DNA from: Polytrichum commune
Lineage: Eukaryota; Streptophyta; Polytrichopsida; Polytrichales; Polytrichaceae
Assembly: GCA_950295325.1 (NCBI GenBank)
Contig: OX485804.1
Coordinates: 5,208,001-5,272,000 of the forward strand
Direction: 5' to 3'
DNA length: 64,000 nt
In this document: one piece after another, positions 57,836 through 64,000 of the stretch
How the letters are laid out: every line of letters begins with the position of its first letter
How positions within the stretch are numbered: position 1 is the first letter of the stretch
Position numbers and translations under genes: made by a program
The notes under the pieces: model-generated
The model's input: the letters and a program-made list of their open reading frames with translations, nothing else
Told to the model about the DNA's origin: nothing
Database searches by the model: none

Positions 57836-58912
57836 GACTTGTATAAAGTGAGCACCTGAAATCTCAAACAAGAGCCGAGGCTTCAAAGTGTTAGATTCTA
57901 ACCTGAAAAGAGGCCAAACACACATATATAAAGTGAGCACCCGAAATATCAAACTAGAGCCGAGGCTTCAAAGTGTTAGATTATAACTTGAAATGAGGCC
58001 AACTAGATATATATAAAGTGAGCACCTGTAAATTGAACCTTGAAGCCGGGGCTTCAGGGTGTGACCCTCTAGACCTCAAAAGGAAGGTTTCGGTCCCGAA
58101 ACCCATATATTGGACACCCACATAAAGTGAGAACATGATATCTAAGCCTATATGCCATTTTCAAAAACTTAGATTCTAACCCGAAATGAGGCCAACTAAA
58201 ACAACATAAAGTGAGCACCCGAATTCTCATATTAGAGCCTAGGCTTCAAAGCGTTAGATTCTAACCTGAAATAAGGCCAACTAGACTTATATAAAGTGAG
58301 CACCTGAAATCTCAAACAAGAGCCGAGGCTTCAAAGTGTTAGATTCTAACCTGAAATGAGGCCAACCACACATATATAAAGTGAGCACCCGAAATATCAA
58401 ACTAGAGCCAAGGCTTCAAAGTGTCAGATTATAATTTGAAATGAGGCCAACTAGATATATATATAAAGTGAGCACCTTTAATTGACCTTGAAGCCGGGGC
58501 TTCAGGGTGTGACCCTCTAGACCTCAAAATGAAGGCTTCGGTCCCGAAACCCATATATTGGACACCCACATAAAGTGAGAACATGATATCTAAGCCTATA
58601 TGCCATTTTCAAAAACTTAGATTCTAACCCGAAATGAGGCCAACTAAAACAACGTAGAGTGATCACCTAAAATCTGAACCTAGAGCCGAGGCCTCTAATT
58701 GTAAGATTCCAACCTGAAATGAGGCCAACTAGACATATATAAAGTGAGCACCCGAAATCTCAAAGTAGAGCCGAGGCTTCAAAGTGTTAGATTCTAACTT
58801 GAAATGAGGCTACTTAGGGACCTCCTAATAATGGTTCGGTCCCGAACCCCATATATTGGACATCCACAAAATGTGAGAACATGAAATCTTAACCTATAGC
58901 CCGCCATCAAAA
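57836..58912. repeat. Left ~85-bp repeat array with a ~448-bp higher-order unit
   Basis: Monomers share tataaagtgagcacc, ctgaaatctcaaa, gagccgaggcttcaaag and ttctaacctgaaatgaggcc. Anchors (t/cataaagtg) fall at 57842, 57927, 58012, 58121, 58204, 58290, 58375, 58462 and 58569. The spacing pattern 85, 85, 109, 83, 86 repeats as 85, 87, 107 and about 82, giving a five-monomer unit of about 448 bp present twice. The longer monomer contains ggtttcggtcccgaaaccc. The array lies in the putative intron downstream of the exon ending at 58956. Confidence 0.9.
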
Positions 58913-58955
58913 TTCACATATTTCACAAAATCATTAAGACTATTCCGTGACGCAC

Positions 58956-59895
58956 CTGAAATATGAAATTTGTAAACACATGTAATGGTAACGAATACCA
59001 AGTCTTCTGAGACTTCTTGCATTTTTTGAGGTTGGTTGGACTGAAAATGTCATTGAATTGTTCAATTGATATAAGACCATATTTCTGAACCCTGAAGAGG
59101 GTATGGACAATGTTGGTCTTCATATGAGAGTCCTCTGTATGTCTAAATACAAAAATCAAATGGAAGATATTAGATTATCGTAGTAAGAAAGAAATTAAAA
59201 TCATATTGAATTTTCAATGAAAGATTATATATCAAAAGAAAATGAACATACTTGTTTATGTTGTGCATGACTTGCATAACAAGTCCATTTTTTCCCTTTG
59301 TGTCAAGGAGAATTGAATCCACCAAATAATGCCAATCCTTATCAGTTCGGTGAAGTCTGTCAATGTGATTTAACCAAACTTGACGCCTATGGTTGCCGTC
59401 GCACACAAAAAACATCAAATTTGTGAATGGAGCCAATGCTGGATCCGAGAGGAGAAATGAGTTGAAAATGACATTTTTGGCGTCCCAAATAGGACCCCAA
59501 GAAGCTTTATCAGCTTCCGTCACTTCATGGGTCTTTCCGTCTTCATTGGTGGTTGTAACATAAAAGACCGAAGCGCCTTCCCTGTATCCGTGCACAAATT
59601 CTTGCTCGAGATTAGCAAGATCGGATGCCAGAGTTGGCCGTACCATTGGCATTGCCATCAATCTGCACAACGGAATATTAAATCGCGAGGAACTGTTTGG
59701 TTGAAATTTCAAGCTTGTGATCGTGGCCACAGAGTTAACTTTCTGCCTGGTCCGAATCTCATCCTCATTACCTAGAAAATGAGCATCATCTCCAAGAGAC
59801 TCTTCTTCTACCTCATGCTCGTCCTCTAGTATATCCATATCTGGAAGCTTTCCCTCCGATACTTGTGTCGAAGGTGGCGAAGATATAGCATGCAC
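58956..59895 (-). CDS. Two exons of a protein with a ParB/sulfiredoxin-like DGNHR motif (partial gene)
   Basis: Exon A is 59252-59895 and exon B 58956-59142, minus strand. Exon A is preceded by an acceptor (ctctttggtag) and has no in-frame ATG at its start (first codon GTG), so it is internal. Its donor is AACAA|GTATGTT. The 109-bp intron ends tttgtatttag. The join is in frame: 644 nt, then 187 nt giving exactly 62 further codons, then CAG|GTGCGT, a good donor. The joined part is about 277 residues. It has an acidic N-terminal stretch (EDEHEVEEE, about 24-32), MFFVCDGNHRRQVW (DGNHR at 166-170) and, across the junction, HTEDSHMKTNIVHT. DGNHR resembles the ParB/sulfiredoxin-fold signature (inference). 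I half-remember similar unnamed proteins from non-seed plants. First and last exons were not found; repeat arrays fill both outer introns. Confidence 0.7.
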
Positions 59896-61464
59896 CTACC
59901 AAAGAGTCAACACATTGTAGGTCAAAGTAAATATCATTTGACCCAAATTGATAATGTTGCTTTATAATTAAACTCTAACCATTAGAGCCATATAATGTAA
60001 GGACCTGAAATCTTAGCCTATAGCCAATCTTCAAGTACTAGATTCTAACCTGAAATGAGGCCAACTACACATATATAAAGTGAGCACTTGAAATCTCAAA
60101 GTAGAGCCGAGGATTCAAAGTGTTAGTTTCTAAGTTGAAATGAGGCCACCTAGGGACCTCCAAAGGAAGGTTTCGGTCCTGAACCCCATATATTAGACAG
60201 CCACATAATATGAGAACCTGAAATCTAAGCCTAGAGCCCAATTCAAATTCTCCATTTTCTAACTTGAAATGAGGCCAACTACACACATATAAAGTGAGCA
60301 CGTGAAATCTCAAAGTAGAGCCGAGGCTTGAAAGTGTTAGTTTCTAAGTTGAAATGAGGCCACCTAGGGACCTCCAAAGGAAGGTTTCGGTCCCAAACCC
60401 CATATATTGGACAACCACATAATCTGAGAACCTGAAATCCAAGCCTAGAGCCCACCTTCAAATTCTACATTCTAACTTGAAATAAGGCCAACTACACACA
60501 TATAAAGTGAGCATTTGAAATCTCAAAGTAGAGCCGAGGCCTGAAAGTGTTAGTTTCTAAGTTCAAATGAGGCCACCCAGGGACCTCCAAAGGAAGGTTT
60601 CGGTCCCGAACCCCATATATTGGACAACCACATAATATGAGAACCTGAAATCTAAGCCTAGAGCCCATCCTCAAATTCTACATTCTAACTTGAAATGAGG
60701 CCAACTACACATATATAAAGTGAGCACCCGAAATATCAAACTAGAGCCGAGGCTTGAAAGCTTTAGATTATAACCTGAAATGAGGCCAACTAGACTTATA
60801 TAAAGTGAGCACTTGAAATCTGAACCTAGAGCCGAGGCTTCAAAGCTTAAGACTCTAACCTGAAATGAGGCCAACTAGACTTATATAAAGTGAGCACCTG
60901 TAATTTGAACCTTGAAGCCGAGATCTCAGGGTGTGACCTTCTAGACCTCAAAAGGAAGGTTTCGGTCCCGAAACCCTTATATTGGACATCCACATAAAGT
61001 GATAACCTGAATCTAAGCCTATAGGCCACTTTCAAAGAGTTAGATTCTAACCTGAAATGAGGCCAACTAAAACAACATAGAATGAGAACCTGAAATCTTA
61101 GCCTATAGCCCACCTTCAAATTCAAGATTCTAACCTGAAATGAGGCCAACAAGACATATATAAAGTGAGCACCCGAATTCTCAAAGTGGAGCCGAGGCTT
61201 CAAAGTGTTAGATTCTATCTTGAAATGAGGCCATTTAGGGACCTCCAAATAATGGTTTCGGTCCCGAAACCCATATATTGGACATCCACATAAAGTGATA
61301 ACCTGATATCTAAGCCTATATGCCACTTTCAAAGACTTAGATTCTAACCCGAAATGAGGCCAACTAAAACAACATAGAGTGATCACCAAAAATCTGAACC
61401 TAGAGCTGAGGCCTCTAATTGTAAGATTCCAACCTGAAATGAGGCCAACTAGACATATATAAAA
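59896..61464. repeat. Right ~85-bp repeat array with a 213-bp higher-order unit
   Basis: From about 59990, the same monomer family in the same orientation as the left array. Anchors (tataaag) at 60074, 60288, 60501 and 60714 define three 213-214-bp units, each made of one standard monomer and one longer monomer with cctagggacctccaaaggaa and tttcggtcc.gaacccc. Simple ~85-bp steps follow (60714, 60799, 60884), then mixed units to 61464. 59896-59990 is non-repeated intron. The 254-residue minus-strand ORF through 60847-61611 is a by-product of the repeat. Confidence 0.9.
61456..61464 (+). promoter_or_regulatory. Candidate TATA box (TATATAAAA) for the SWIM gene
   Basis: TATATAAAA lies 70 bases before the ATG at 61534, so a start site near 61490 would be normal for a plant promoter. 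It is the terminal member of the repeat array: the preceding caactagacata is array sequence, while the following ccctcccttgaacc is not. Confidence 0.5.
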
Positions 61465-61533
61465 CCCTCCCTTGAACCGAACACATCTTACGGCACTCGA
61501 GAGTCCATAACTTATGATTCTAAAACAAAGGAG

Positions 61534-62007
61534 ATGAGTATCACGAGATCTTATACAAGTGTTCGCACGAGGGACAGTCCTATATTTAATGCCCACTTGG
61601 GTCTTTGTCATTCGTTCTATTCATGTCTTGAAACGTCAAGTCTATCTCTAGACATGGCATCCTCCGACTCTCTGAAAGCTTGCATCCGTTCCATCACTAT
61701 GATACCTCATCCAGGACATGGTTGCATCATCGGGTTGGATTCGGGTGTTTCTCTTGCCATCACACAGTACCAGGTCACCATCAGCTCTTTCATGGGTTGC
61801 ACTTGCCCTGCATTCAAGAAGACGATGACTAAGTTCCGAGGGAGGACCCAATTCTCTTATTGCAAGCATGTGTACTTCATCCTTTTGAAGGTTTGCCACC
61901 GTGATCCCGAGGCTGACCTTTTCATTCACGCGCCTACCTTTAGCTTCAACGAGGTCAAGCTAGTCCTAGAAAGCGGACTCTTGACTCACTCTTTGGCTAA
62001 AAAGTAG
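61534..62007 (+). CDS. Small SWIM zinc-finger protein (157 aa)
   Basis: ORF from ATG to TAG. The defining signature is C89-x-C91-x18-C110-x-H112 (CTCPAFKKT .. YCKHVYFIL), the SWIM-type zinc finger. It is followed by VCHRDPEADLFIHAPTFSFNEVKLVLE, an extension I associate with SWIM proteins of non-seed plants (from memory). The second in-frame Met (MASSDSLKAC, about residue 40) may be the real start, as the first 39 residues are unremarkable. SWIM fingers occur in plant transposase-derived and DNA- or protein-binding proteins, but this one lacks any transposase domain. It is next to, and pointing away from, the DGNHR gene; the repeat array lies between them. No coding intron is needed. Function unknown. 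Confidence 0.75.
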   Translation: MSITRSYTSVRTRDSPIFNAHLGLCHSFYSCLETSSLSLDMASSDSLKACIRSITMIPHPGHGCIIGLDSGVSLAITQYQVTISSFMGCTCPAFKKTMTKFRGRTQFSYCKHVYFILLKVCHRDPEADLFIHAPTFSFNEVKLVLESGLLTHSLAKK

Positions 62008-62347
62008 GAGGCAATCTACAAACAGCCTAGACTCTTGTCAATGGACGGTGGCCACTCAAAATTCCCTCGTCATTACATGAATTGAGTCAGCAATATAAGA
62101 TTCATATTGTCTTTTTCAATATAAAGGGTCTTGTCATTCACATTGATTGCATTGTGTATCTATATCTTTAACCACTAATGTCTTGCCACCTAGCACAAGT
62201 ACACTATGCACGACTACTTTGTAAGCACCCACCAATGCACTATTAGTAGATAGATAGATAGAAACTCCGGTCCCTTTTAAGGGCTGCACTATTGGTACTA
62301 ACTATGTATCGCTTTATAATTGCCAATCAATGGTTGTTCACTTGGTT
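62008..62347. other. Gap between convergent ORFs; contains a TAGA microsatellite
   Basis: 3' flank of the SWIM gene. A short (TAGA)n tract is at about 62248-62262. No gene was seen. Confidence 0.5.
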
Positions 62348-62881
62348 TCATTGATTGAATTTAATGCGTTTTGGTTTGCCCCTTGCCATTTTGGCGTAAC
62401 TACGAACCTCCGGCTCCACTACAGGACAAACTACATTCACGTCCATTTTCGGCACCACACTTGGCATTTGTCCTAGGTGGGAACGTTTCAACAATGGACC
62501 TCGTCCCCTCAACCCACTAAGTGTTTCCCGGGAATAAGTTCCCGGGGGGATTTTTCCAACCTTCGAGTATGCATGAGGTGGCAAGGGCACCTCCACCTTC
62601 TCCTCAAAAACCAAGGTGTCACTAGTATCCTGTGCTGGTGAAGGGTCTCCTCTCGGAACTAATCGGACCTCGAGATCCCCCATCACTTCAAGCCCCTGGC
62701 TACAAACCTCCACCTGCTCTTCTTCCCCACCCTCCACATATGGTTGAAATGGGCCTACACAGTCACCAAGTGAAACAACAACACCTCTGTCCTCATCCAT
62801 AACCCTAGTAGTAGATAGCCCAACCCTATAGTGATTAGGTAGCAAAAAATCAATCGAAAAAAAAAAAAAAAAATCGACCAT
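62348..62881 (-). CDS. Hypothetical protein (up to 177 aa)
   Basis: Open frame convergent with the SWIM gene. The first ATG is immediately upstream of a poly-A tract of about 17 bases (62858-62874) read as a Phe run, so the ATG at 62800 (MDEDRGVVVSLGD, 150 aa) is a more plausible start. The product is acidic in the middle (VEGGEEEQVEV) and basic at the end (ARGKPKRIKFNQ). I recognise no domain. It could be a real small gene, an exon of a larger one, or part of a mobile-element ORF. There is no intron evidence, and length alone makes chance possible. Confidence 0.3.
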   Translation of the reverse strand: MVDFFFFFSIDFLLPNHYRVGLSTTRVMDEDRGVVVSLGDCVGPFQPYVEGGEEEQVEVCSQGLEVMGDLEVRLVPRGDPSPAQDTSDTLVFEEKVEVPLPPHAYSKVGKIPPGTYSRETLSGLRGRGPLLKRSHLGQMPSVVPKMDVNVVCPVVEPEVRSYAKMARGKPKRIKFNQ

Positions 62882-63589
62882 AGCCCAAGGTTATATATCC
62901 CTGAGAAAGGTGTTTGGCGCCCTTGAGAAACGACCTTCGAAGAAATAGATGATACTCATCCTGTAGAAGACAACGAAAACATACCCGTTAAAAAAAATTG
63001 CTTAAATCAACCAATATTACTGGAAAGTGAGAGCACGGTAATAGGCAAAAAATAGGAAATTTTCAATCTTTAAATCCCTTGGGTCCACGGTTATAGGTCT
63101 CAAAAATAGGCCAAAAATAATGATATTCTTTGAATATTTCTAAAATATATTCCAAACTGCTAAATTTTACGAGCTAAATTTAGCAAAAATGTCTATATTT
63201 GGATTATGGTCTCCATTTTTTGCTCTCCGCTCTCCAATTCTCCGCTTTCCGCTCTCCGCCCATTGCTCGCATACAAGTCTCGTCCCTCACCCCTCTATGT
63301 CTACCCTCTAGAATAGGTGGTTTCTTCCGGTGAAGACGTCCCTTATAAGATTGGAATCCGGAAACTCTCTCACAATCAATCCGGATTGATCAGATCCGTC
63401 TTGGCATGTCACACTGTCACCAAAAAGCCTCCACCCTTCAATTTCGTCATAGCCCGAATGGAGAAGTTTATAATGACATGTAGAGATTTCTTTCTTTGTA
63501 ACACAATGTATGATTCCAATCTATCGTTGGAATATACGCAACTTAGCCAAGTCTATACTATGTCTTCTTACACTCCTTAATCTCGAAGT
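62882..63589. other. Non-coding interval; pyrimidine-rich ctctccgc cluster
   Basis: AT-rich start, then at about 63215-63262 a cluster of ctctccgctctcc-like words that resembles a plant promoter pyrimidine patch. ORFs at 63317-63580 and 63510-63707 are short and unrecognised. atccggaaac and caatccggattg near 63356-63390 are small local inverted words. Confidence 0.4.
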
Positions 63590-63957
63590 TTGGAAGTTTG
63601 GACACAGTCTCGGTTTTTTGGCTCTCAAAAATTCATATGAAGTCCAAAAAATGAATTCTTGGTATCGATGGATAGGTAATGAAGTCCTCTACATGAATAT
63701 GCAATAATATTTCTACTGCCACAAAGTATATGGTCGCAATTCTACGCTGTTCTCTTTGAACCTACATTTTTTTACTAGTTTTTGGAAGTTTGGACATAGT
63801 CTCGGTTTTTTGGCTCTCAAAAATTCATATGAAGTCCAAAAAATGAGTTCTTGGTATCCATGGATAGGTAATGAAGTCCTCTACATGAATATGCAATAAT
63901 ATTTCTACTACCAAAAAGTATATGGTCGCAATTCTACACTGTTCCCTTAAGAGACTT
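63590..63957. repeat. 192-bp tandem duplication
   Basis: tggaagtttggaca starts at 63591 and 63783. Both copies continue through gtctcggttttttggctctc, tcatatgaagtccaaaaaat, gaagtcctctacatgaatat and tatggtcgcaattctac with only a few differences. It is young by appearance and no function was seen. Sequence after 63957 is unassigned. Confidence 0.93.
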
Positions 63958-64000
63958 TGCACATCCGTATAAGTATAAGGCTAATCAATGTAAATCCAAG

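Noticed and set aside
57836-58912. Regularly spaced repeats that could be mistaken for a CRISPR array
   Set aside because: The whole unit is repeated with no unique spacers, and the setting is a plant nuclear genome with introns and LTR elements.
60847-61611. 254-codon minus-strand ORF
   Set aside because: It runs through the 85-bp repeat array; repeated phrases such as SWPHF.LES mirror the monomer, and the end overlaps the SWIM promoter. An artefact of a repeat without stops in one frame.

Overview
The window looks like nuclear DNA of a land plant or close streptophyte relative, with a low gene density and many nested retrotransposons. Three things suggest this: Ty3/gypsy elements with plant-type primer-binding sites (initiator tRNA-Met, tRNA-Gly), CACTA-type DNA elements, and GT..AG introns. 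A non-seed plant (bryophyte, lycophyte, fern) is my guess, because the large DUF3638-type gene is a family I associate with fungi, oomycetes, algae and early-diverging plants. I cannot name the species.

Layout. 1-3990 is a satellite-like array of about 161/181-bp monomers, interrupted by a 1.2-kb CACTA-like non-autonomous element that carries a near-perfect 128-bp palindrome with no spacer. A diverged outlier of the satellite lies at 5715-5980. 6452-8150 is an old imperfect tandem duplication of non-coding DNA. 10888-20550 is the one large, clearly intact host gene: a single uninterrupted 3220-codon ORF for a giant helicase-like DUF6606/DUF3638/DUF3645 protein.

21487-34493 is a two-level nest. 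A solo LTR with TSD TCTCC was split by a full-length, apparently recent Ty3/gypsy element (TSD GTTGA, LTRs about 2 kb, one 2078-codon gag-pol ORF on the minus strand). 36985-38480 is a heavily decayed pol of a different Ty3/gypsy lineage on the plus strand. 41327-43614 is another solo LTR of the same broad family. 46448-46783 is a small CACTA-type MITE with TSD ATG.

47159-56652 is a second two-level nest: the LTR and integrase-end fragment of a truncated gypsy element, split by a chromovirus (48245-55374, TSD GGCGG). The chromovirus LTRs are identical by eye, yet its coding interior is wrecked.

57119-61464 holds two arrays of a roughly 85-bp TATA-containing repeat, organised into higher-order units. 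The arrays flank two minus-strand exons (59252-59895 and 58956-59142) that join in frame. The predicted protein has a ParB/sulfiredoxin-like DGNHR motif and belongs to no family I can name with certainty. Just beyond the right-hand array is a plus-strand gene for a small SWIM zinc-finger protein (61534-62007), preceded by a TATA box that looks like the last unit of the repeat. A 192-bp tandem duplication closes the window.

The most unusual observations are the DGNHR gene with repeat arrays in its introns beside the SWIM gene, the intronless giant P-loop gene, the chromovirus with young LTRs around a dead interior, and the odd tRNA-complementary motif at the wrong end of the gypsy elements. 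The host genes show no operon-like arrangement. All identifications come from reading the sequence and remembered family motifs; no searches were run.
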